A stretch of DNA of 64,000 bases, taken from Streptomyces spiroverticillatus (GTDB lineage: Bacteria; Actinomycetota; Actinomycetes; Streptomycetales; Streptomycetaceae). The stretch is from positions 346,852 to 410,851 of the forward strand of contig BMUX01000008.1 in the NCBI GenBank assembly GCA_014650415.1. The letters run 5' to 3'. The position numbers and the translations under genes were made by a program. Numbering within the stretch: position 1 is the stretch's first letter; each line of letters starts with the position of its first letter. This document shows, piece by piece, positions 33,801 through 42,800 of the stretch. Under the pieces are notes generated by a model. It was not told the origin of the DNA and did not search any database. It saw only the letters and a program-made list of their open reading frames with translations.

Positions 33801-36058
33801 GATGTCGCTTCCTGAGAGCCGGAGTCGGAGCCAGGGCCGGAGCCAGGGCCGGAGCCGGGACGGGTGTCCGTGCCCGTGGCGGGGCGGGTGCCCGTGCGGG
33901 TGCCGTCGGTCGGCGCGGGCCCCGGGCCGGGGGTCTTCGCGTCCTCGCCGCGTGGCCCGCCGACGAGGGCGTGGTCCTGGTCGCCGTCCGGGGTCTCGCT
34001 CCCGGGGAGGTCGTCGCCGGCATCCTCGTCGGACCCGGCTGCCGTCCCCGGCCGGCCCGCCGAGGCGATCATGGCCCACAGCACCCACACCACCGCGACC
34101 AGGGTCCGTACCCAGGCCGGACTGACCGGCACCCACGGCACCATCAGCACCGCCTTGTCGAAGGCGTCCAGCAGGGTCAGCGCCCCCAGCAGCAGCGTGA
34201 GCCGGGCCAGCCAGGGCCGGGTCCCCCGCAGGGCCAGACCCGCGCCGACCCACCACAGCCCGAGGCAGAGCAGCGCCGCAGCCGGTACGGGCGTGGAGGC
34301 CAGCGGCATGGTCGAGCCCGCCACGTCCAGCACCAGACCCACCAGCCCCAGCAGCGTGGCAAGCGTCCCCAGCCGGGACTTGCGCAGCCGCCGCCACCAC
34401 AGCACCCCGCCGACCAGCAGCAGGACCGCCGCCACCGCCAGCGCGATCTGCGTCTCCACCCGCTCCACCCCACGCGCGCCGTACCAGTCGCAGCCCGAGG
34501 GCAGCCGCCGGGCCTGCACGTTGTAGTCGGAGCAGATCAGCAGCTGTGCCAGCTTGACCGGTTCGCCCACCAGCCGGTCCGAGCCGCCCGAGAGGTCCCC
34601 GCGTTCGTCGCCGCACAAGGGCAGGGTCCCGGGGCTCGATCCGTCCGGCCCGTCCTGCCAGCAGTTCCCCTTGCCCTGGCCGTCCCAGGTGACGTCCATG
34701 CCGTTGGGCCGGGAGGTGCCCTGCTTGTCCTTGCCGAGGACGTTGCCCGCGTACCGGTTGTGGTGCGAGGTGTCGGTCTGCTTCGCCCACGCCTTCTCGC
34801 CCCGGATGAAGGCGGGGACGGCGTTGAGGTAGAAGGCGGCACGCTTGTGCCCGTACACCCAGTTGTTCTCGTACAGGTTCCAGTTGCCGCCCGCGGTGAT
34901 GATGCCGGTTCCCGGGGGCATCGAGATCTGCGGGCAGACCACGCCCCGCTCGTAACCGCGCTCGACGGGCGGTTTCGCACAGGTGCCGTCGGCGACGTAC
35001 GGGTAGTAGTCGGCGTTGTTGTCGTGGATGAGGTTGCGTTCGAACCTGGCGTGGTTCTGCGGGAGTCCGGGGTGCCCGGGGAAGGCGCTGTCCATGGAGG
35101 CGCCGCCCATGTTCTGGTCGAACTCGTTGTCGTGCACCCAGACCGAGTCACCGGCCGTGCCCGAGTAGCCGACCATGTTGTGGTGGCTGCGGCAGCCGGT
35201 GATCTCGATCGAGTACCGGGGGACGTCGTAGCCGCGCCCGTCGTTGATGTTGGACGCGCTGCCCGGGTAGATGCCGGAGTCACCGTTGCCGTACGACTCG
35301 CAGTTCTTGTACAGGCCGTGGTCGCTGGCGAAGGTCAGGAAGCCGTACTCGTCGTTCCAGCGCGTCAGTACGTCGTCGATGACGAAGCCGTCGCCCGCGA
35401 GGACGTACAGCGAGTTGAAGGTGGTGCGCTGGGCGGTGAAGTTGCGGAAGTAGACGCCGTCGGACTCGTCGGCGCGGATCGCGTTCAGCTTCTGGTACTT
35501 GGCGTCGACGACGACGTCGAGACGGGTGGCGCCGGTGCCCTCGATCTGGAGGTTCTTCTTGCCGAGGATCGCCACCAGGTTCTGGTTGTGCGGACACTGC
35601 GACTGCTGTGCGTACGACAGGATCTGGTACCCGAGCGAGGAGTTCGGGGCCTTGAGCGAGGCGCACGCCCCGGTCGGCTTCGGCAGCGAGGGCTCCTCCT
35701 CGTACAGGCCGGGCAGGATCGCGATGTTCATGCCGGGCCGCTTCACGGCGTCGACGGCGGCCTGGAGATGGCGGTAGCCGCTCTTCTGACAGCGCGCGAA
35801 CAGCGCGAGATTGCGCTGCTTCAACTGCTCGGGGAAGGCGGCGATCCGACGCTCGAAAGCGTCCCGGTCGGTCTTGCAGACCAGGAGATCGGGCTCGCCC
35901 GTCCGGTACACGGGTACGGACCCGGAGCCGTCCGGAAAGGTGACGGGCCGCTCCTCGTGCGCGCTCGCGGCAGGCGCGGCGATCACGATCAGCAGCAGGG
36001 CGAGAAGAGCGGCGAGGAGCGCCGCCGGCACGGCAGAGAACCTGCGGGTCCACGACAT
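33797..36058 (-). CDS. Membrane-anchored right-handed beta-helix protein
   Basis: A 753-residue protein. A leader of about 35 residues (RRFSAVPAALLAALLALLL, then AAPAASAHEERP) exports the chain. Residues about 95-530 form a parallel beta-helix like pectate-lyase and NosD-type proteins, with HLQAAVDAV, GIYPGSASNIND, NMVGYSGTAGDSVWVHDNEF and NYYENNWVYGH-type rungs and many Cys. About five transmembrane helices follow (from AVAAVLLLVGG), and the last 80 residues are Gly/Thr/Asp-rich and cytoplasmic. The catalytic residues of polysaccharide lyases were not recognised. It is the first gene of the operon: its stop overlaps the lipoprotein start. ATG 36058 has no strong ribosome site; GTG 36106 is possible. 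Confidence 0.8.
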   Translation of the reverse strand: MSWTRRFSAVPAALLAALLALLLIVIAAPAASAHEERPVTFPDGSGSVPVYRTGEPDLLVCKTDRDAFERRIAAFPEQLKQRNLALFARCQKSGYRHLQAAVDAVKRPGMNIAILPGLYEEEPSLPKPTGACASLKAPNSSLGYQILSYAQQSQCPHNQNLVAILGKKNLQIEGTGATRLDVVVDAKYQKLNAIRADESDGVYFRNFTAQRTTFNSLYVLAGDGFVIDDVLTRWNDEYGFLTFASDHGLYKNCESYGNGDSGIYPGSASNINDGRGYDVPRYSIEITGCRSHHNMVGYSGTAGDSVWVHDNEFDQNMGGASMDSAFPGHPGLPQNHARFERNLIHDNNADYYPYVADGTCAKPPVERGYERGVVCPQISMPPGTGIITAGGNWNLYENNWVYGHKRAAFYLNAVPAFIRGEKAWAKQTDTSHHNRYAGNVLGKDKQGTSRPNGMDVTWDGQGKGNCWQDGPDGSSPGTLPLCGDERGDLSGGSDRLVGEPVKLAQLLICSDYNVQARRLPSGCDWYGARGVERVETQIALAVAAVLLLVGGVLWWRRLRKSRLGTLATLLGLVGLVLDVAGSTMPLASTPVPAAALLCLGLWWVGAGLALRGTRPWLARLTLLLGALTLLDAFDKAVLMVPWVPVSPAWVRTLVAVVWVLWAMIASAGRPGTAAGSDEDAGDDLPGSETPDGDQDHALVGGPRGEDAKTPGPGPAPTDGTRTGTRPATGTDTRPGSGPGSGPGSDSGSQEATS

Positions 36059-36282
36059 GAGCGCGAGAGTAGAGCATTGTTCATCTTTTAGGGACCCCTC
36101 GTGCACGGATTCGTGGGCCCCCCTCCGGGGCGCGAGCCGCAGACGCCCGTCCGGCGGTCGACGCTGGCCCGTGTCGGAGAGTCCGGCGGCTCTGCGGGGG
36201 CAGAAGATGTGCCACGGAGGGCGCGCCTCGCACCGGGACCGGGTGTGCGGTTGCGTCCGCGTTCGAGAGAGGACCGCCCGTC

Positions 36283-36729
36283 ATGGTCAACGTGTCACGC
36301 CAGTTCACCGTCGCCACACCGATGCCGGTGATCATCGAGTACCTGAAGGACTTCTCCCGTACGGAGGAGTGGGACCCCGGCACCAAGTCCTGCACCCGCA
36401 TCGGTTCCGGAGCCGTGGAGGTCGGAGCCCGGTGGCGCAACGTCTCCGTCTTCCGGGGCAAGGAGACGGAGCTGACCTACCGGCTGGTGGACCTGGCGGC
36501 GAACCGGGTGGTGTTCGTCGGCGAGAACAAGTCGGTCACCACGAGCGACGACATCAGCCTCGCCCCCGCCCCCGGCGGAACCGAGGTCACCTACCGTGCC
36601 GTACTGGACTTCAAGGGCCCGCTGAAACTCGTCGCCCCCTTCCTCGGGCGGGAGTTCGAGCGCCTCGCGGACGAAGTGGAGAAGCAGCTGCCCCGGATCC
36701 TGGAGGAACTTCCGGGCGCGGCAGGGTAG
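36283..36729 (+). CDS. SRPBCC-fold protein (polyketide cyclase/dehydrase type)
   Basis: A 148-residue single-domain protein. VSRQFTVATPMPVIIEYLKD is the first strand and helix, EEWDPGTKSCTRIG the next loop, and the C-terminal helix is REFERLADEVEKQLPRILEE, together giving the START/Bet-v1-like helix-grip fold. These bind hydrophobic ligands; many Streptomyces copies annotated as polyketide cyclase or dimerisation proteins are outside polyketide clusters and of unknown role, as here. AGAGAGGACCGCCCGTC precedes the ATG. It diverges from the beta-helix operon and converges with the DsbA-like gene, with a GC hairpin spanning 36748-36774 at the 3' ends. Confidence 0.88.
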   Translation: MVNVSRQFTVATPMPVIIEYLKDFSRTEEWDPGTKSCTRIGSGAVEVGARWRNVSVFRGKETELTYRLVDLAANRVVFVGENKSVTTSDDISLAPAPGGTEVTYRAVLDFKGPLKLVAPFLGREFERLADEVEKQLPRILEELPGAAG

Positions 36730-36758
36730 TCCACCAGGGGTTCGCGGGCGGGGCGCCT

Positions 36759-37484
36759 TCAGGCCGCGCCCCGCTCCTTCAACAGTCCCTCGAAAGCAGG
36801 TGCGTTGAACAGCGCGTCCCCGTCCTCGATCTTCTTCCCGTCCAGCAGCACGGCGGGCACCGACCTCTCCCCGCTCGCCTCGAAGGCCTTCAGGGACTTC
36901 TCGACCCAGCTCTTGTAGGAGAGGTCGTTCACCGCCTTGTCGAAGGCTTCGCCCCGCAGCCCCTTCACCTGGGAGCCCAGCTTCAGCAGGTACGCGTTCG
37001 AGAAGCCCTGCGCCTCCTCGCTGCCCTGCGCCGTGAACACCGCCTCCAGGTACTCCGTGAACCTCCCCTGCTCCAGTGCCGCCCGCAGCGCGTTGGCCGC
37101 CCGCGTCGAGCCGGCCGTCTCGCCCCGGTCCAGGAACGAGGCGATGGTGTACTCGGCCTTGAGCTTCCCGGCACGGACCGCCTTCGCGACCGCCTCCCCG
37201 CCGCCCGTCTCGAACTTGGCGCAGTACCCGCACTGCGGGTCCACCGAGATCCGTACCGTGTGCGGTGCGTCCGGCCTGCCGACGACCACGGTGGTGCCGT
37301 CCTTGGCGAGCGCGGCCGGGAGCCCGTCCGCATGCCCGGCGGGGGAGACGGTGACGCGGGGCGCCGGGGCCTCGGTCGTGCGCGACGTCGCGCCGCACGC
37401 CGTGGCCGCCGCTGCGACCAGTGCGGCCGTCAGCACGGCGACCACCGCCCGCCCTGTCCGGCGTGCGAAGAACGTAGGGGTCAT
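36759..37484 (-). CDS. DsbA-family thiol:disulfide lipoprotein
   Basis: A 241-residue exported protein. The leader ends in a lipobox (AATAC with Cys30), so it should be anchored on the outer face of the membrane. The thioredoxin-fold domain has the active-site motif CGYC at residues 85-88 in VDPQCGYCAKFE, a long helical insertion, and the cis-Pro loop RSVPAVLLDG. This fits DsbA/DsbG-like proteins that form or repair disulfides in secreted proteins. AGGAGG lies 9 bases before ATG 37484. A DosR/DevR-like palindrome at 37575-37588 sits about 90 bases upstream, suggesting it is switched on with the nearby nitrate reductase genes. Confidence 0.9.
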   Translation of the reverse strand: MTPTFFARRTGRAVVAVLTAALVAAAATACGATSRTTEAPAPRVTVSPAGHADGLPAALAKDGTTVVVGRPDAPHTVRISVDPQCGYCAKFETGGGEAVAKAVRAGKLKAEYTIASFLDRGETAGSTRAANALRAALEQGRFTEYLEAVFTAQGSEEAQGFSNAYLLKLGSQVKGLRGEAFDKAVNDLSYKSWVEKSLKAFEASGERSVPAVLLDGKKIEDGDALFNAPAFEGLLKERGAA

Positions 37485-37574
37485 GGGCCGGGCCTCCTGG
37501 TCGTACCTGGGTCGTCCACGGCCCACGCTAGGAGCCCGGGACCGTCCCTCCGCCCGCCGGAAGACCCTTCCTCC

Positions 37575-37588
37575 GGGCCCAAAGTCCC
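37575..37588. promoter_or_regulatory. DosR/DevR-like box upstream of the DsbA-like gene
   Basis: GGGCCCAAAGTCCC fits the relaxed GGGNCNWWNGNCCC pattern of actinobacterial DevR/OsdR boxes. It lies about 91 bases upstream of the DsbA-like start and 11 bases after the ywiC stop. Binding is inferred from the pattern and the second box at 39766. Confidence 0.5.
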
Positions 37589-37599
37589 TCGGACCCCCG

Positions 37600-38340
37600 T
37601 CAGGAACAGACGAGCAGCAGCGCCAACAGCCCCGCCGAACAGGCGAGTTCGACCATCCCCACCGTCCGCACTCGCATCCCCCGCCCCGGCAGCACCGCCG
37701 CCCGCACCAGGAAGCAGGCGAAGAGCGCCGCCGACACCGGCATCAGCACCGCCGCGCAGACCAGCGCCCCCGCGTGATACGCCACGGAGCCGTACAGATA
37801 CCGGCGGTTCCGGCGCTCCCGGACCATCGTCTTCACGTACAGGACCGTGCCCGCGAAGTAGAGGAAGCAGAGCACGGTCGGCACCACCCCCTGGGCGAGC
37901 GTGCCGCCGCCCACCCGCACCGCGACCAGCAGCACCGCGCACGCCGGGGCGACCGCCAACAGGCCGTTCACCAGCGCCCGTTCACGGTTGCGCCACGCGT
38001 ACCAGGTGTTCGCGGCGAAGAACGGCAGCGCGGCGGCCACCGCGACCAGCAGCCACGGCCGCAGCACCACGAGGACCAGCCCCAGCACCGCGCACGCCGC
38101 CCCGAACACCGCCAGCGGCCTCACATGCCGCCCCGCCGCGCGCGGATTGCGCGACACCCTGCGCAGCCGTACGTACTGCTGGAGATGGAAGGCCGTCGCG
38201 TACGCCAGCAGCCAGCCCACGAACAGCGGCAGATGCAGCCACACCGGGCCGCCCAGGAAGGCACCCACGGCGAACGGCACGGTCAGCATGGCCCACGCAC
38301 CGTGCTGGTCAGGCACCCACTTGGTCCGCTTTCCGCTCAT
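37600..38340 (-). CDS. ywiC: YwiC-like membrane protein
   Basis: A 246-residue integral membrane protein with about seven helices. It begins MSGKRTKWVPDQHGAWAMLTVPFAVG, whose P-x-Q-H-G-A-W-A motif is the hallmark of the YwiC family; two more helices around AALPFFAANTWYAWRNRERA and LYFAGTVLYVKTMVRERR are typical. The function is unknown, but in Bacillus subtilis ywiC lies in the narK-fnr-ywiD-ywiC-narGHJI region, and here it is again beside a nitrate reductase operon. It follows moeA after 37 bases on the same strand. ATG 38340 has a weak ribosome site. The gene may share the moeA promoter. Confidence 0.85.
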   Translation of the reverse strand: MSGKRTKWVPDQHGAWAMLTVPFAVGAFLGGPVWLHLPLFVGWLLAYATAFHLQQYVRLRRVSRNPRAAGRHVRPLAVFGAACAVLGLVLVVLRPWLLVAVAAALPFFAANTWYAWRNRERALVNGLLAVAPACAVLLVAVRVGGGTLAQGVVPTVLCFLYFAGTVLYVKTMVRERRNRRYLYGSVAYHAGALVCAAVLMPVSAALFACFLVRAAVLPGRGMRVRTVGMVELACSAGLLALLLVCS

Positions 38341-38377
38341 GCGGTACGTCCCTCACGGCATGCGGTACGTCCCCCAC

Positions 38378-39616
38378 TCACGCGGCGACCCCCTGTCGTA
38401 GCAGCGCCGCGCCCAGCACCGCCCCCGGCCCCTCCGCCTCGCCCGGCCTCGCCAGCAGCTCCACCGGAACCCCCGCCTCCGCCCCCTCCGGCGGGACCAC
38501 CGCCAGCGCGTCGCACGAGGCCAGGCCGCGCAGCATCGCCGGGCCGTGGAAGTCCAGCGGGTGCACCGCCCCGTCCCGCACCGCGACCGGCACCAGCGCC
38601 GTCGACGGGGCGCGCCCGGCCATCCGTACCCCCGCCGGAAGCCCGGCCGGCGCGGCGGCCGGCAGGCCCGCGAGGGTGCGCAGCAGCGGCACGGCGAGGG
38701 TGGCCGTCCCGGCGACCGCCGCCAGGGGATTGCCCGGCAGCCCGACGACCGGCCTGCCGTCCGGGAGGAGCGCCAGCAGCATCGGGTGCCCGGGACGTAC
38801 GGCGACGCTGTCCACCAGCATCCGCGCCCCCAGCGCCTCCAGTGCCCGCCGCACATGGTCGACCGGGCCGCGCGCCGAGCCGCCCGTGGTCAGCACGACG
38901 TCCGCCGTCGAGCGCGACAGCGCGGCGCACAGCGCGTCGAGGTCGTCGGCGACCCGGCCGCGCGACGCCACCCGTACCCCGAGCGCCTCCAGCCACGGCA
39001 CCAGCAGCGGACCCAGCGCGTCCCGTACCCGGCCGCGCCCCGGCAGGCCCCGGTCGAGCAGTTCGTCGCCGAGGACCAGCAGGTCGGCGCAGGGGCGGCC
39101 GGTGACGGTGAGCGCGTCGTGCCCGCAGGCCGCGGCGAGGCCCAGGACGGCGGGGGTGATCCGGGTCCCGGCCGGGAGCAGCGGATCGCCCGCCCGGCAC
39201 TCCTGGCCGCGCAGCCGGATGTCCCGGCCCGGCGGCAGGTCGTGCCCGTGGGCCAAGACCGTCGCCCGGACCACCTTCAGCACCCCGTCCTCCCCGAGCA
39301 GACCGTCCTCGCTGCGCAGCACCAGGCTCGTGCCCGCCGGAAGGGGCGCACCGGTCGCGATGGCCACCGCCTCGTCGGGATCGAGCGGCCTGCCCGTTCC
39401 GCCTGCCAGCACCCGTCCGCGTACGACGTGCCAGGGGCCGGGGCCCCGCACCGCCCAGCCGTCCATCGCGGACGTGTCGAAGGCGGGCAGGTCGGTGAGG
39501 GAGGCGAGCGGTGCGGCCAGCACCCGGCCCGCCGCGTCGGCCAGCGGCAGCCGCTGCGGGAGCAGGGGCCGCACGGCACGGGCCGCGGCCGTACGGGCGT
39601 GTGCCCAGGTGTGCAT
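38378..39616 (-). CDS. moeA: Molybdopterin molybdenumtransferase MoeA
   Basis: A 412-residue enzyme that inserts molybdate into adenylylated molybdopterin in the last step of molybdenum-cofactor synthesis. Motifs are PAFDTSAMDGWAV (domain 1-3 linkers), AVAIATGAPLPAGTSLV, the MPT-binding VVLTTGGSARGPVDHVRRAL and the VGLPGNPLAAVAGTA loop. The TTGGSARGP segment replaces the common TTGGVSVGD, so the Asp that many MoeA proteins use is missing here, a change seen in some actinobacterial copies. The start MHTWAHARTAAARA at 39616 has AGGACGG upstream. It is divergent from narG, whose product needs this cofactor, so shared control across the 245-base gap is likely. Confidence 0.9.
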   Translation of the reverse strand: MHTWAHARTAAARAVRPLLPQRLPLADAAGRVLAAPLASLTDLPAFDTSAMDGWAVRGPGPWHVVRGRVLAGGTGRPLDPDEAVAIATGAPLPAGTSLVLRSEDGLLGEDGVLKVVRATVLAHGHDLPPGRDIRLRGQECRAGDPLLPAGTRITPAVLGLAAACGHDALTVTGRPCADLLVLGDELLDRGLPGRGRVRDALGPLLVPWLEALGVRVASRGRVADDLDALCAALSRSTADVVLTTGGSARGPVDHVRRALEALGARMLVDSVAVRPGHPMLLALLPDGRPVVGLPGNPLAAVAGTATLAVPLLRTLAGLPAAAPAGLPAGVRMAGRAPSTALVPVAVRDGAVHPLDFHGPAMLRGLASCDALAVVPPEGAEAGVPVELLARPGEAEGPGAVLGAALLRQGVAA

Positions 39617-39765
39617 GAGACCGACCGTCCTTCGGATTGCGGCGGACCAAGAGAGCCAAGAGAACGAAGAGGGCCAAAAGGCCCATTCCGCAAGCGCATT
39701 GTTGCCGAATTCCACCATGTCACCGCTCCTGGAACGGGATTGTGGAATTAGGTCACCGTCTGACG

Positions 39766-39779
39766 GGACTTAAGTCCCC
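39766..39779. promoter_or_regulatory. DosR/DevR (OsdR)-type hypoxia box in the moeA-narG gap
   Basis: GGGACTTAAGTCCC is a perfect 14-base palindrome and matches the core of the mycobacterial DosR consensus (GGGACTWWAGTCCC). It is 83 bases upstream of narG and 150 bases from moeA. In Streptomyces coelicolor the OsdR orthologue controls a nitrate reductase operon under hypoxia, which supports the call. A regulator gene is not in this window. Confidence 0.75.
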
Positions 39780-39861
39780 GCGTTCGCCGAAGAAGCGTGC
39801 ATAGGGTCAATACGGGCCACTGGCCCCGAGTTTCCCCATTCCCGGTGCACGGAGGGTCAAG

Positions 39862-42800
39862 TTGCGGCAGAACCAGAGCGGTGCTGCGGAAGCACTGCTC
39901 AAAGCCGGACGGTATTTCACCAGGGCCGAAGTGTCCGACGACCTGAGAACGGTGCACCGCACCGGCGGACGGGACGGCGAGCGGTTCTACCGCGAGCGCT
40001 GGAGTCACGACAAGGTCGTGAACTCCACGCACGGCGTCAACTGCACCGGCTCCTGCCGCTGGAAGGTCTACGTCAAGGACGGGATCATCACCTGGGAGAC
40101 CCAGGCCACCGACTACCCCTCCGTCGGCCCCGACCGCCCCGAGTACGAACCGCGCGGCTGCCCCCGGGGCGCGTCCTTCTCCTGGTACAGCTATTCACCG
40201 ACCCGGGTCCGCCACCCGTACGTGCGCGGCACCCTCCTCTCGATGTACCGCGAGGCCAAGAAGCGCCTGAAGGACCCCGTCCTCGCCTGGGCCGACATCC
40301 AGCGCGACCCCGTCCGCCGACGCACGTACCAGCAGGCCAGGGGCAAGGGCGGGCTGGTCCGCGCGACCTGGGACGAGGCCCTGGAGATCGCCGCCGCCGC
40401 GCACGTGCACACCATCAAGGAGCACGGCCCCGACCGGGTCGCCGGGTTCTCCCCGATCCCCGCGATGTCGATGGCCTCGCACGCGGCGGGGGCCCGCTTC
40501 CACTCCCTCATCGGCGCGCCGATGCTGTCCTTCTACGACTGGTACGCCGACCTCCCGGTCGCCTCCCCGCAGGTCTTCGGCGACCAGACCGACGTCCCCG
40601 AGTCGGGCGACTGGTGGGACGCCGCGTACCTGATGATGTGGGGCTCGAACGTCCCCGTCACCCGCACCCCCGACGCCCACTGGATGGCCGAGGCCCGCTA
40701 TCGCGGCCAGAAAGTCGTCACGGTCTCTCCCGACTTCGCGGACAACACCAAATTCGCCGACGAATGGATGCACCCGCACCCCGGCACGGACGGTGCGCTC
40801 GCCCTCTCCATGGGCCACGTCATCCTCAAGGAATTCTTCGTCGACCGCGAGACCCCCTTCTTCCGGGATTACGTACGCCAGTACACGGACCTCCCCTTCC
40901 TGGTCACCCTCCGCGACACCGAGAACGGCCTCGTCCCGCACAAGTTCCTGAATGCCGCCGACCTCGGCCAGGACACCGAGAACGCCCAGTGGAAAACCGT
41001 CCTCGTCGACGACACCACCGGCGAACCCGTCGTCCCGCACGGCACCCTCGGCCACCGCTGGGGCGCCAACGAGACCCCCGAGTGGAACCTCGACCTCGGC
41101 GACACGGTCCCGCGCCTGTCCCTGTACGGCGAGGAGACGGCCGAGATCGTCCTCCCCCGCTTCGAGGAGGACCAGCCCGGCACCGTACGGCGCGGCGTCC
41201 CCGTCCGCCGGATCGGCGACCGGCTCGTCACCACCGTGTACGACCTGATGCTCGCCCAGTACGGCGTCGCCCGCGACGGCCTCCCCGGCGAATGGCCCAC
41301 CTCGTACGACGACGCGACCCAGCCCGGCACCCCTGCCTGGCAGGAGACCCTCACCTCCGTCCCGGCGGCCCAAGCGGCGCGCTTGGCAAGGGAGTTCGGG
41401 GAGACGGCCGAGAAGTCGCAGGGCCGCTGCATGATCCTGATGGGCGCGGGAACGAACCACTGGTTCCACTCCGAGACCATCTACCGCACCTTCCTCGCTC
41501 TGCTCACCCTCACCGGCTGCCAGGGCCGCAACGGCGGCGGCTGGGGCCACTACGTCGGCCAGGAGAAGTGCCGCCCGGTGACGGGCTGGGCCACCCTCGC
41601 CAGTGCCTCCGACTGGGCGCGCCCGCCGCGCCACATGATCGGCGCGGGCTGGTTCTACCTGCACACCGACCAGTGGCGGTACGACACCCTCCCCGCCGAA
41701 TCCCTCGCCTCACCCCTCGCGGAGGGCGCCTTCGACGGCATGTCCGGCGCGGACTGCCTCGCCGCCTCCGCCCGCATGGGCTGGATGCCCTCCTACCCCA
41801 CCTTCGACCGCAACCCCCTCGAACTCGGGGCTGCGGACGACCCGGTGAAGGCGGCCGTCGCCGAACTCAAGGCGGGCACCCTCGGGTTCGCGGGCGAGGA
41901 CCCGGACGCCCCGCAGAACTGGCCGCGCGTCCTCAACGTATGGCGCGCCAACCTCCTCGGCTCCAGCTCCAAGGGCAACGAGTATTTTCTCAAGCACCTC
42001 CTGGGCACCCACAACAACCTCCCCGACGACGGCCCCCGCTGCGCACCCCGCGACGTGACCTGGCACGAGGAGGACGTCGAGGGCAAGCTCGACCTCCTCA
42101 TGGCGATGGACTTCCGGATGACGTCCACGACACTCCTCGCCGACGTCGTCCTCCCGGCCGCCACCTGGTACGAGAAGCACGACCTGTCCTCCACGGACAT
42201 GCACCCCTTCCTGCACGCCTTCACCCCGGCCGTCGACCCGCCCTGGCAGGCCCGCTCGGACTACGACGCCTTCCACGCGCTGGCCCGCCGCTTCGGCGAG
42301 CTGGCAGGTGAACACCTGGGCGTACGGCGCGACGTGGTGGCGACCGCACTCCAGCACGACACCCCCGGCGGCGAGATGGCGCAGCCCGGCGGCGTCGCCC
42401 TCGACTGGTCCAAGGGCGAATGCGAGCCGATACCAGGCCGGACCATGTACAACCTGGCCGTCGTGGAACGCGACTACGGCGCGATCGGCGAGAAGTTCGC
42501 CGCCCTCGGCCCGCTGATCGACAAGCTCGGCGTCACCACGAAGGCCATCACCTTCGACGTCGGCGAGGAAGTCGACTACCTCGGAGCGAAGAACGGCACC
42601 GTACGCGGCGGAGTCGCCGACGGCCGCCCCCGCCTGGACACCGCCCAGCGCGCCTGCGAGGCGATCCTCTCCCTCTCCGGCACCTCCAACGGCCGCCTCG
42701 CCGTCCAGGGCTTCGAAACCCTGGAGAAGAAGGTCGGCACGAAGATGGCCCACCTCGCCGCCGAGGCCGAGGGCAAACGGGTCACCTTCGCCGACACCCA

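Noticed and set aside
35811..39773. A 1,320-residue plus-strand frame across beta-helix, SRPBCC, DsbA, YwiC and MoeA genes.
   Set aside because: It is a shadow of five well-supported genes with Ser/Pro/Arg composition and no homology.
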